Positions 1 to 5,671 of a stretch of 6,797 nucleotides of DNA are shown piece by piece. The stretch is from Candidatus Zixiibacteriota bacterium (GTDB lineage: Bacteria > Zixibacteria > MSB-5A5 > GN15 > FEB-12): assembly GCA_022564135.1 (NCBI GenBank), contig JADFLZ010000118.1, positions 1 through 6,797 of the forward strand, read 5' to 3'. Numbering within the stretch: position 1 is the stretch's first letter; each line of letters opens with the position of its first letter. The position numbers were made by a program, and so were the translations under genes. A model generated the notes under the pieces. The model was given only the letters and a program-made list of their open reading frames with translations. It had not been told where the DNA came from and ran no database searches.

Positions 1-1
1 T

Positions 2-1426
2 GTCGTTCCCCGCCATTCATCCTATCTCCTCGAGAACGGACTTTTGCTCCGTGCAACAATTGGAGGCGAAGAATTTGGGATGAACGGAGGCGGCGCAGGT
101 GGCAGAATTCAGCTCGTAGACTGGGACGGCACAATTCTCTGGGATTATCTGCATGCAGACACACTTTTCCGTCATCATCACGATATTAAGCCCTTGCCCA
201 ACGGAAATATTTTAGTAATGGCCTGGGTCAAAAAATCTCCCGATGAAGCTTACGCTGCCGGCAGGGATTCGAATTTCGTCGCAACTGAAGTGTGGTCAGA
301 ACACATTGCCGAAGTGAGACCAATTTTCCCCGATAGCGCTGAAATCGTCTGGATCTGGCAGGCCTGGGATCATCTTATCCAGGAATATGATTCAACTAAA
401 GCAAATTTTGGGGTAGTCGAAGACCACGTTGAGCTCATTGACCTGAACAATTCACCCAGCGGAGATCATCCGGATTGGCTTCATTTCAATGCAATCGCCT
501 ACAATGAACAGCTTGACCAAATCGTAATGTCTAACAATAGATTTCACGAAGTATGGGTAATTGACCACAGCACTTCAACAGCCGAAGCTGCCGGTCATAC
601 AGGCGGGAATAGCGGCAAGGGCGGTGACATTCTTTACCGCTGGGGCAATCCGGAAGCATACCGTAAAGGTGACTCAACAGACGAAATGCTGTTTGGGTCT
701 CACGATATTCACTGGATAGATGACAGCCTTTCCGGGCAAGGCCGGTTTATTCTCTACATTAACGGCAGAGACAGACTAGGTGATACAACAGATTATTCTT
801 CCGTCGAGGAATTCACACCACCGGCAGATACAAACGGAAACTACAGCCGTCATCCCGACTCTGCCTTTGGTCCGTTACTAATCGATTGGCACTATCAAGA
901 CACACCCAAAGAGGCTTTTTATTCCCGGATTATGGGCGGTGCCGACAGGCTGCCCAACGGTAACACAATTATCTGCTCGGCAACAAGTGGTTATCTTTTT
1001 GAAGTCGACAGTTCGGGCAATAAAGTATGGGAATATATCAGCCCGTTGAATGTTTCGGGACCTATGGCACAGGGTTCAATTCTGTCACCTAATCAGAACA
1101 CCGTTTTTAAGGTCCGCAAATATGCACTTGATTACGCAGGATTGTCCGGGCATGATTTGACCCCGCAGGGAACCATTGAAACTTACTGCTGCAATGGAAT
1201 AAGAGGCGACGCCAACGGTGACAGCTCGTCCGCCAATATTATAGATCTTACATTCATTGTAGATTTTATCTTCCGCGGCAGCAACGAGTCCGGCCTGTGT
1301 TTCGAAGCATCCGATGTTAACGGCGATGAATCTCTTAGTTCACCGAACATTCTTGACCTGACTTATCTCATCGATTTCATATTCCGGGGCGGACCCCAGC
1401 CGGTTGATTGTCAGCAGACTCCCTGA
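2..1426 (+). CDS. Arylsulfotransferase-family (ASST-like) exported protein with C-terminal dockerin-like repeats, 5' partial
   Basis: The reading frame is open from the first complete codon at position 2, so the gene starts before the window; the TTG at 44 is not a believable start because the upstream residues HSSYLLENG belong to the family pattern. 474 residues are visible. The first ~390 form the bacterial arylsulfotransferase beta-propeller type: RHHHDIKPLPNGN (residues 57-69), IWVIDHSTST-like strand near 184-193, GDILYRWGNPEAY, GSHDIHW (232-238), DRLPNGNTIIC (near 315-325) and VWEYISP. Known members move sulfate between phenolic compounds in the periplasm through a transient sulfo-histidine; I cannot say which His here would be catalytic, nor that the protein is active. 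Residues 396-474 hold two dockerin-like calcium-loop repeats (see separate entry). The signal peptide would lie in the missing part. No partner gene is beside it downstream; the next gene converges. Family call is firm, enzymatic activity is inferred. Confidence 0.85.
   Translation, partial: VVPRHSSYLLENGLLLRATIGGEEFGMNGGGAGGRIQLVDWDGTILWDYLHADTLFRHHHDIKPLPNGNILVMAWVKKSPDEAYAAGRDSNFVATEVWSEHIAEVRPIFPDSAEIVWIWQAWDHLIQEYDSTKANFGVVEDHVELIDLNNSPSGDHPDWLHFNAIAYNEQLDQIVMSNNRFHEVWVIDHSTSTAEAAGHTGGNSGKGGDILYRWGNPEAYRKGDSTDEMLFGSHDIHWIDDSLSGQGRFILYINGRDRLGDTTDYSSVEEFTPPADTNGNYSRHPDSAFGPLLIDWHYQDTPKEAFYSRIMGGADRLPNGNTIICSATSGYLFEVDSSGNKVWEYISPLNVSGPMAQGSILSPNQNTVFKVRKYALDYAGLSGHDLTPQGTIETYCCNGIRGDANGDSSSANIIDLTFIVDFIFRGSNESGLCFEASDVNGDESLSSPNILDLTYLIDFIFRGGPQPVDCQQTP
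1187..1423 (+). other. Dockerin-like double repeat at the C-terminus of the ASST-like protein
   Basis: Two related units follow each other: GDANGDSSSANIIDLTFIVD then FIFRG, and SDVNGDESLSSPNILDLTYL then IDFIFRGGP. Each has a DxNGD calcium-loop start followed by a helix of the NI(I/L)DLT type, which is the dockerin type I plan. Four cysteines (CC at the beginning, one before the second unit, one near the end) could form disulfides across the module. Dockerins classically bind cohesins; in non-cellulosomal bacteria such tails occur on many secreted proteins and their partner is often unknown. No cohesin is visible in this window. Confidence 0.8.
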
Positions 1427-1467
1427 TGTCAAAATAGCAGTAGTTTCGGCCTGCTCTGCTCAACAAA

Positions 1468-1493
1468 TGTCGCGCGAGGACCATCCTGCGACA
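1468..1493 (+). other. Hairpin just downstream of the ASST-like gene, possible transcript end
   Basis: TGTCGC pairs perfectly with GCGACA, and inside it AGGA pairs with TCCT around a CCA loop, with a 3-base bulge (GCG) on the left side. It lies about 40 bases after the stop codon. There is no run of T after it, so it is not a standard intrinsic terminator; it could stabilise the 3' end of the transcript. Confidence 0.3.
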
Positions 1494-1550
1494 CTCCACA
1501 CATACCAGCGATAAACATTGATTTTGTAAAAAATGTTAGACCCTTCGACT

Positions 1551-1643
1551 CCCGCGATTACGTTCGGGACTATGTCCGCTCAGGGTGACTCATTTTGTTA
1601 TTGGTCGCCCACTGCTTGCAGCATAGTCCCGAGTAGTCGCGGG
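1551..1643. repeat. Long imperfect inverted repeat (palindromic element)
   Basis: The left arm 1551-1574 and right arm 1622-1643 are complementary: an 11-bp perfect inner block TCGGGACTATG (1564-1574) against CATAGTCCCGA (1622-1632), a 2-base bulge on the left, and an outer block CCCGCGA against TCGCGGG with a G-T pair between them. Within the 47-base loop GGGTGAC (about 1583-1589) can pair with GTCGCCC (1604-1610). The whole could form a cruciform in DNA or a strong hairpin in RNA. Confidence 0.75.
1603..1639. repeat. 37-bp direct repeat, copy 1
   Basis: Begins GGTCGCCCACTGCTTGCAG and ends GAGTAGTCG; identical over 37 bases to 1836-1872. It includes most of the right arm of the inverted repeat. 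After the match both copies continue into a G-rich run with a C/T difference. Confidence 0.85.
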
Positions 1644-1753
1644 GTGGGATCCTCACGTACTATAGTCCTCTCCGATAATTACATAATGAAAAGGCCAGAA
1701 ATCACGCGAGCACCTGCGTGCAAGGGGCAGATGAGGGCATCTGCCGCCCACTA

Positions 1754-1795
1754 AATGTACTAAAAAGATGGGTTCCTGCCTGCGCAGGAAAGACA
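1754..1795. repeat. 42-bp direct repeat, copy 1
   Basis: Begins AATGTACTAAAAAGATGGG and ends GCAGGAAAGACA; identical over 42 bases to 1890-1931. It contains a perfect 7-bp hairpin: TTCCTGC (1773-1779), loop CTGC, GCAGGAA (1784-1790). Confidence 0.85.
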
Positions 1796-1806
1796 AGCTC
1801 TTGTAG

Positions 1807-1829
1807 GTCAGGACCCTTGCGGTCCTGAC
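1807..1829. repeat. Perfect 9-bp hairpin between repeat copies
   Basis: GTCAGGACC (1807-1815), loop CTTGC, GGTCCTGAC (1821-1829). No T run follows on either strand. It lies between the first 42-bp copy and the second 37-bp copy and looks like a further palindromic unit of the nest. Confidence 0.75.
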
Positions 1830-1835
1830 AGGAGG

Positions 1836-1872
1836 GGTCGCCCACTGCTTGCAGCATAGTCCCGAGTAGTCG
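1836..1872. repeat. 37-bp direct repeat, copy 2
   Basis: Identical to 1603-1639. Unlike copy 1 there is no matching left arm upstream, so this copy looks like a half element; a G7 run (1874-1880) follows it. Confidence 0.85.
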
Positions 1873-1889
1873 TGGGGGGGTTCCTTTCG

Positions 1890-1931
1890 AATGTACTAAA
1901 AAGATGGGTTCCTGCCTGCGCAGGAAAGACA
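1890..1931. repeat. 42-bp direct repeat, copy 2
   Basis: Identical to 1754-1795, again with the TTCCTGC/GCAGGAA hairpin. Its 3' end serves as the first of three 17-bp tandem units. Confidence 0.85.
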
Positions 1932-1968
1932 GGGGCGCAGGAAAAACAGAGGCACAGGAAAGACAAGT
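1918..1968. repeat. Three tandem 17-bp imperfect repeats
   Basis: Units are GCGCAGGAAAGACAGGG (1918-1934), GCGCAGGAAAAACAGAG (1935-1951) and GCACAGGAAAGACAAGT (1952-1968). They keep a CAGGAAA core at exact 17-base spacing. The array seems to have grown from the end of the second 42-bp repeat, probably by slippage. Confidence 0.8.
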
Positions 1969-1994
1969 TGGAAAGAAAGATTTGTGCGTGCGAC

Positions 1995-2426
1995 TTACTT
2001 AAATATGCTGCGTTCGTCGGTCTGGGATTCGGCTGTGAAGCCTTTTTCTTTCAGATATTTTTTGGCTTCGTTACGAGTACGAAAAGTTTTGGTGATTTCT
2101 CTGGCTTTACCCCGGTTGACCATGCGCATCAGCTGGCCGTAAGTAATAGGGTTGTCTATGATATAAATTGAATGGACCATATTGTTGTCAATGCACCATT
2201 GCAGAAGTTCGCCAATAACTGCAATGACTTCATCCGAAGCGGTCTTCCAGTTGGACAAATCGACCAGACGAGCCCAGGGTTTGCCTGCGAGAATTTTTGC
2301 TTCTTCTTTGAAATGCTCGGCATATTCCCGGGCGGTTTCCTCGCGCCAGACTCCGTAAATTTTGACGCTGGCTATCGAGTTCTTAGCATCAATATCTATG
2401 TTAAACTGAAAGTGCCAATCTGACAT
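1995..2426 (-). CDS. Small STAS/SpoIIAA-like protein, function unknown
   Basis: 143 residues, ATG start, no signal peptide or membrane segment, so probably cytoplasmic. The order of elements fits a STAS/SpoIIAA-like alpha-beta fold: strand VKIYGVW (21-27), helix REETAREYAEHFKEEA (28-43), strand ARLVDLSNW (52-60) in the place where SpoIIAA proteins keep a conserved strand, helix IAVIGELLQWCIDN (68-81), strand SIYIID (86-91), and a final KTFRTRNEAKKYLKEKGF (113-130) that resembles the closing helix of single-domain STAS-like proteins. STAS proteins often bind partner proteins or small ligands, but no anti-sigma factor, kinase or transporter is next to it. It lies 188 bases downstream of the TonB receptor on the same strand, with its own promoter candidates in the gap. 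The ribosome site is weak (AGAAAG about 6 bases before ATG). The gene is convincing; the family call is moderate and the role is unknown. Confidence 0.7.
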   Translation of the reverse strand: MSDWHFQFNIDIDAKNSIASVKIYGVWREETAREYAEHFKEEAKILAGKPWARLVDLSNWKTASDEVIAVIGELLQWCIDNNMVHSIYIIDNPITYGQLMRMVNRGKAREITKTFRTRNEAKKYLKEKGFTAESQTDERSIFK

Positions 2427-2458
2427 TTTTATCTTTCTGAAATGAGTAAAAATTGAAA

Positions 2459-2486
2459 AAATTATCTACAGAAGATACAACGTCAA
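2459..2486 (-). promoter_or_regulatory. Second candidate promoter of the STAS-like gene (proximal, overlapping)
   Basis: A second TTGACG (2481-2486) is followed after 16 bases by TAATTT (2459-2464). Its -35 hexamer overlaps the -10 of the distal candidate, so both could not be occupied together. The -10 match is modest. Confidence 0.35.
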
Positions 2487-2512
2487 TATACTCAAAATGT
2501 TCAATTCGTCAA
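2485..2512 (-). promoter_or_regulatory. Candidate sigma70-like promoter of the STAS-like gene (distal)
   Basis: On the minus strand TTGACG (2507-2512) and TATATT (2485-2490) are 16 bases apart, in an AT-rich gap between the receptor and the small gene. The expected RNA start is near 2478, giving a leader of about 50 bases. Confidence 0.5.
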
Positions 2513-2562
2513 GTAAAAAGTTACAAAATTCACAAACTCAAAGCCCGTTCCTGAGAGCAAAT

Positions 2563-2587
2563 GGGGCAAATCCTGCCTATTTACCCC
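2563..2587 (-). terminator. Weak hairpin downstream of the receptor gene
   Basis: GGGGCAAAT (2563-2571) pairs with ATTTACCCC (2579-2587) with one mismatch and a 7-base loop. It lies 28 bases past the receptor's stop codon on the minus strand. The following bases on that strand do not form a T run, so termination is doubtful. Confidence 0.3.
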
Positions 2588-2614
2588 TATATTCTGCTTT
2601 TTCGCGCTAACTGC

Positions 2615-4534
2615 CTACATTGAAACCTTAACGCCAAAGTGGGCCGAAAGAGGGATGTTGCCGTAGGTAAGAACTTCCTGATAATCTTCATCAAATAAAT
2701 TATCAACGCGCCCCGTTAGCCGCAGATTCCGTCTGATAATATAAGACGCTGCCAGATTAACGACCGTGTAACTTTTCAAAATCACTCTGGCTGCAGGAAA
2801 CTGACGGAAATCGAGGTCATCACGCTCACCTGCATACCTCGCTGTCAAATTCAGCGTCAGGCTCTGATGCGGCTGGTAGCTGGTAACTAAAACAAGTTTT
2901 TGTGTCGGTCGCCTGATAAGTTCTTGTCCGGTTGTCTTGTCTTCACTCTTGGTGTAGCTGTAATCTAGGCGAGAGCGAAACTGATCTGATCTAAATTCAA
3001 GAGAGACCTCAAGACCACGCGAGGTCGCTTCGGCCACATTTTCCGTCCCTTGAATCAAATCTTTGTAGTCGTTGTCGAAGTATGTAATTGAAAATGTAAG
3101 AAGTTCCGCTGCAAGTTCGTGCTCTGCCCCAATCTCCCAGCTTCGACTTTTTTCTGGCAAAAGCTCGGGGTTGCCGATAAACGGACTGGGGTTGTATAGC
3201 TGATATATCGACGGCGCTTTATAGCCGGTCCCGATTACTGCTCTGAGCCTCGACTTTATTTTCTCAAACAAATAGGCAGCGGTAACACGGTAAGTTCCGG
3301 TTGTGCCGAACTGTTTGTGTTCATCGAGTCGTCCGCCTGCGGTCAGAAACAGTTTTTCACCAATTTGAGCCTGGTCGAAAATATAAACGCCCCGGCTCCA
3401 GGCATGTATGCCGTCTAGGCGGTCGGTGTAATCTTCAAAGAAGGAGCTTCGGAAAAAGAGGTCGCTCGAAAATTCCGAGCGCTCAGATTCGATTCCGATC
3501 GTCAGAGCGTTTCGTCTGCTTATTTGAAGGGAACTCTGCCAGCTTATCGCGATTCGTGCACCGCTTGTAAAGGTAGACTGCGAATCGCTGGCATGGTCGA
3601 CGTCGTACGTATCAAAAGTATTCCTTTCGATATCAGTCACAGCCAGACTGAGCTGGTGACGCCAGGATGAATTTGAAGAATTATGGATCAGACCTGCGCC
3701 GTACTGCAGCTCCTTTTGGTCTGAAACGTAGTTGGGGTCATCGAGTATGCCGAACGTTTTATCTAAGTCTGACTCGGAGTCAGTATAGCGGCCGGTCAGT
3801 TTTAGATTCAGCGCTTCATTAAATTGAAAATCGAGCCGTGCAGACAGCTGACTGTTTTTGTAGCCGTCATTTTCTTTGGCGCCGTCTTTTTGATCGGCGG
3901 CTGAAATACCGTCGGTATTAAGAAACGCTGCCGAAAGTGAGTAGCTAACTCTTTTGTGCGAGCCGCTTAAGCCGGTATTGAAATTGAGAGTGTTAAATGA
4001 ACCGGTCTCGGATGAAAAACTCAGCTGCCTGTTTGCACTGCCGGTTTTAGTAAAAAGCTGAACAACCCCGCCGATTGCTTCAGGGCCATAGAGCACGCTC
4101 TGTGGCCCGCGCAGGATTTCAATTCGTGATATATTTTCGGTTCTCAAGTTCGACAAATCGGCGGCGTTATTGGGCGAACTGGGGTCGTTAAGTGAAATGC
4201 CGTCAAGCAAAACCAGTGTATGATGGGCGTTGGCGCCTCTTAAAAAAAGCGAGGTCAGCGTGCCGGTGCCGCCTGACTGGACGACATCAAGGCCGGGCAC
4301 ATGGCGCAGAATGTCGGTGATCATCACTGCCTGACTGTTTTCAATCTCCGCGCTGGTGATTACCGTAACAGAACTGGCGATTTCCCGTAATGGAGTCGGC
4401 ACGCGGTTGGCGGTGACAACGATTGAGTCGTTTAGTTCTTTGGGGTTTTCTTTAGTGCCGCTTGTTTCTTGAGCGTGGATTCCCGTCGCTTCCACGAGCA
4501 AAAAAGCGGCCATGAACAGCAAAAAACGCTTCAT
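2615..4534 (-). CDS. btuB: BtuB-like TonB-dependent outer membrane receptor, probably for cobalamin
   Basis: 639 residues, a usual length for BtuB-type receptors (E. coli BtuB is about 600). A signal peptide covers residues 1-21 (cut after GIHA). The TonB box DSIVVTANR (36-44) closely matches the DTLVVTANR of BtuB. The plug domain spans about 46-163 with the motifs FLRGANAHHTLVLLDGISL (97-115) and IEILRGPQSVLYGPEAIGG (138-156). The rest is the 22-strand barrel, ending with the common NLFDEDYQEVLTYGNIP block (612-628). The role is energy-dependent passage of a corrinoid across the outer membrane. Substrate assignment leans on the cobalamin riboswitch in the leader, since the sequence alone could also fit other siderophore or cobinamide receptors. 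The ATG is set by GAAAGG six bases upstream. The last residue is Met where most such barrels end in Phe or another aromatic. No BtuF, BtuC or BtuD gene is in the window. Confidence 0.9.
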   Translation of the reverse strand: MKRFLLFMAAFLLVEATGIHAQETSGTKENPKELNDSIVVTANRVPTPLREIASSVTVITSAEIENSQAVMITDILRHVPGLDVVQSGGTGTLTSLFLRGANAHHTLVLLDGISLNDPSSPNNAADLSNLRTENISRIEILRGPQSVLYGPEAIGGVVQLFTKTGSANRQLSFSSETGSFNTLNFNTGLSGSHKRVSYSLSAAFLNTDGISAADQKDGAKENDGYKNSQLSARLDFQFNEALNLKLTGRYTDSESDLDKTFGILDDPNYVSDQKELQYGAGLIHNSSNSSWRHQLSLAVTDIERNTFDTYDVDHASDSQSTFTSGARIAISWQSSLQISRRNALTIGIESERSEFSSDLFFRSSFFEDYTDRLDGIHAWSRGVYIFDQAQIGEKLFLTAGGRLDEHKQFGTTGTYRVTAAYLFEKIKSRLRAVIGTGYKAPSIYQLYNPSPFIGNPELLPEKSRSWEIGAEHELAAELLTFSITYFDNDYKDLIQGTENVAEATSRGLEVSLEFRSDQFRSRLDYSYTKSEDKTTGQELIRRPTQKLVLVTSYQPHQSLTLNLTARYAGERDDLDFRQFPAARVILKSYTVVNLAASYIIRRNLRLTGRVDNLFDEDYQEVLTYGNIPLSAHFGVKVSM

Positions 4535-4540
4535 GGTATG

Positions 4541-4546
4541 CCTTTC
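4541..4546 (-). promoter_or_regulatory. Ribosome binding site of the BtuB-like gene
   Basis: GAAAGG on the minus strand ends six bases before the ATG. Immediately upstream is the sequence complementary to the B12 box end (4552-4558), so access to this site may depend on riboswitch folding. Confidence 0.6.
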
Positions 4547-4578
4547 AAAAGACCTGCCACCAGCGCGAGTTTCCTGAT

Positions 4579-4594
4579 AACGACCCGCGTCGTT
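4579..4594 (-). other. Perfect hairpin in the riboswitch expression platform
   Basis: In the btuB leader AACGAC pairs with GTCGTT around a GCGG loop. It lies between the B12 box and the ribosome binding site, where cobalamin riboswitches usually place a P13-type hairpin whose loop touches the aptamer. The loop plus one stem base (GCGGG) is complementary to CCCGC in the conserved aptamer core; this short match may be chance. Confidence 0.45.
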
Positions 4595-4619
4595 TTCGGT
4601 CTTAGAATTATTTGGTTAC

Positions 4620-4783
4620 GGCAGGTTTCCTGGCTTCGGCGTCAAACCCTTCAAAGCGCCTTCCCGGTCAATTTTACCGGTGGCTTGATGCTATTGAAAG
4701 TAGCCGTTACAGTAGCGGGGCTGCGACGGTTTTTCACCGTCTTCCCTTTTACTCCCGCATTAGGCGGGACACCGCAACGATTT
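4620..4783 (-). ncRNA. Cobalamin riboswitch in the btuB leader
   Basis: Read on the minus strand the segment has the signature blocks in the right order: GGGAAGACGGTGAAAAACCG, then GCAGCCCCGCTACTGTAACG, and at the 3' end the B12 box GCCAGGAAACCTGCC (4620-4634). A GC hairpin, CCCGCCTAATGCGGG, sits near the 5' end. The 5' boundary is set near 4783 from the promoter just upstream. Adenosyl- or methylcobalamin binding normally lowers expression of the gene below it, here the BtuB-like receptor. The stretch 4535-4619 is the expression platform. No T-run terminator is seen there, which favours control of translation start over termination. Confidence 0.95.
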
Positions 4784-4789
4784 GAATGA

Positions 4790-4818
4790 AACTTATTTGA
4801 AAATTAAAGAAGTGTCAA
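4790..4818 (-). promoter_or_regulatory. Sigma70-like promoter for the riboswitch-btuB transcript
   Basis: On the minus strand a perfect TTGACA (4813-4818) and TAAGTT (4790-4795) are separated by 17 bases. The expected RNA start near 4783 falls right at the 5' edge of the riboswitch, which supports the call. The -10 box is poor (three of six bases match). An extra TATAAT lies upstream at 4831-4836 but lacks a good -35. Confidence 0.6.
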
Positions 4819-4838
4819 GCAAAGAATAAAATTATACT

Positions 4839-5669
4839 TTAATGGTCGAACCACAATTCTTGGGAGTCCCAGTTTATGAATAGAATTGATTCCTGCAGGA
4901 AAGTAGTGCCAATAATTCCGCCTATTTCAGAATCGGCATCTAATTCAGAAATATCCCTGATAAGAACCACAACTTCATCGATAGTGTACTCTTCATCAAG
5001 TGTTACGTTTACGATAGAATTGTGACTCTCGTTACCTGCAAGCCCCAGACTTCTTGCCACATTTGGAGTCAATATTGTATAGGAGGAGCCGGTATCTAAA
5101 ATCATTTTGGTTTTCACGCTGTCGTTTATTGACGCGTTTACGATTATAAAGTGTCGTCGCAACTCAAAAGGTACAATTGCGCTCACTGCCGCCTTCCTCA
5201 AAGCCTGAAAACGAATCTGGTAGTGTACATAATCCAGAATTAATGGGATAGTTCGCAGAAAGTTGCTTCCCAAGACACCATCGGGAGATCCCATAGAAGT
5301 GTCTTTAATTTGCGAGACAAGATCAATAGCGACCATTGATATATCCCTGAAGGCATGCTCTCCAAATTTCAGGCTCTCTACTTTGAAGAGCTTTGCTTCG
5401 GTACCACCTTTAGAGCCGCGCGTTGGTCGCATTGCTTGCGTTCGGCCGGACAACAGGCCGTGCTTCTCAGCAAAAGTCTTATCGATATATATATGGTCGG
5501 CGCCGGTATCTATGACAAAAGAAGCTTTGATGGAATCATTGATAATGACTTCAATTTCAGGGATGCCCCGTTTGAGACTGAAAGGAATTGGCACATCAGC
5601 CGTAACCAGACCTGCTGCAAAACTTACGATTAAAATTACGACAAACGCTGTGCGGATGCGATGTTTCAC
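4839..5669 (-). CDS. Exported retropepsin-like aspartic protease with two catalytic-type domains
   Basis: 276 residues with an N-terminal signal peptide or anchor (hydrophobic 8-22, TADVP following). Two copies of the retropepsin-type (clan AA, Asp_protease_2-like) fold are visible. The first has FVIDTGADHIYID (51-63, catalytic-type D54-T55-G56) and DGVLGSNFL (130-138); the second has MILDTGSSYTILT (189-201, D192-T193-G194) and IGGIIGTTFL (249-258). Both keep the DTG triplet and the hydrophobic-hydrophobic-Gly element, so the chain could fold as a pepsin-like pseudodimer, with one Asp from each half. It would act in the periplasm; the substrate is unknown. GTG is the start: it follows the ccmE stop TAG after two bases (TAGAGGTG), no better start lies nearby, and no separate ribosome site is clear, so translation is probably coupled to ccmE. 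It is the last gene of the ccm operon and no terminator is seen after it. Confidence 0.85.
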   Translation of the reverse strand: MKHRIRTAFVVILIVSFAAGLVTADVPIPFSLKRGIPEIEVIINDSIKASFVIDTGADHIYIDKTFAEKHGLLSGRTQAMRPTRGSKGGTEAKLFKVESLKFGEHAFRDISMVAIDLVSQIKDTSMGSPDGVLGSNFLRTIPLILDYVHYQIRFQALRKAAVSAIVPFELRRHFIIVNASINDSVKTKMILDTGSSYTILTPNVARSLGLAGNESHNSIVNVTLDEEYTIDEVVVLIRDISELDADSEIGGIIGTTFLQESILFINWDSQELWFDH

Positions 5670-5671
5670 CT

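Larger units (their letters stand above)
1544..1994. repeat. Composite repeat region between converging genes
   Basis: No gene is supported between 1427 and 1994. The stretch from about 1544 is built from repeated pieces: an inverted repeat (1551-1574 with 1622-1643), a 37-bp direct repeat (1603-1639 and 1836-1872), a 42-bp direct repeat (1754-1795 and 1890-1931), a perfect 9-bp hairpin (1807-1829) and three 17-bp tandem units (1918-1968). It fits short palindromic interspersed elements that gather between convergent genes. No transposase, no terminal target duplication and no regular CRISPR-like spacing are seen. Whether these units occur elsewhere in the genome cannot be told from this window. 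Confidence 0.75.

Noticed and set aside
44..46. TTG as the start codon of the ASST-like gene
   Set aside because: The frame stays open to the window edge and the upstream residues match the family, so the true start is outside.
1533..1754. 73-codon open frame on the plus strand
   Set aside because: It runs through the inverted repeat and direct repeats, has no ribosome site and no recognisable protein pattern.
1603..1931. CRISPR array
   Set aside because: Only two copies of each of two different repeats, unequal spacing, and no cas gene.
1544..1968. Insertion sequence
   Set aside because: No transposase frame and no matching terminal inverted repeats flanking the whole region.
1872..2171. 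99-codon open frame on the plus strand
   Set aside because: It begins in repeat sequence and then runs antisense through the STAS-like gene, which has far better protein character.
4469..4789. 106-codon open frame on the plus strand over the btuB leader
   Set aside because: It is antisense to the cobalamin riboswitch and to the btuB signal peptide; the RNA structure explains the conservation-like look.
4831..4836. TATAAT as a strong -10 box on the minus strand
   Set aside because: No acceptable -35 at 16-18 bases upstream; the TTGACA promoter nearer the riboswitch fits the aptamer start better.
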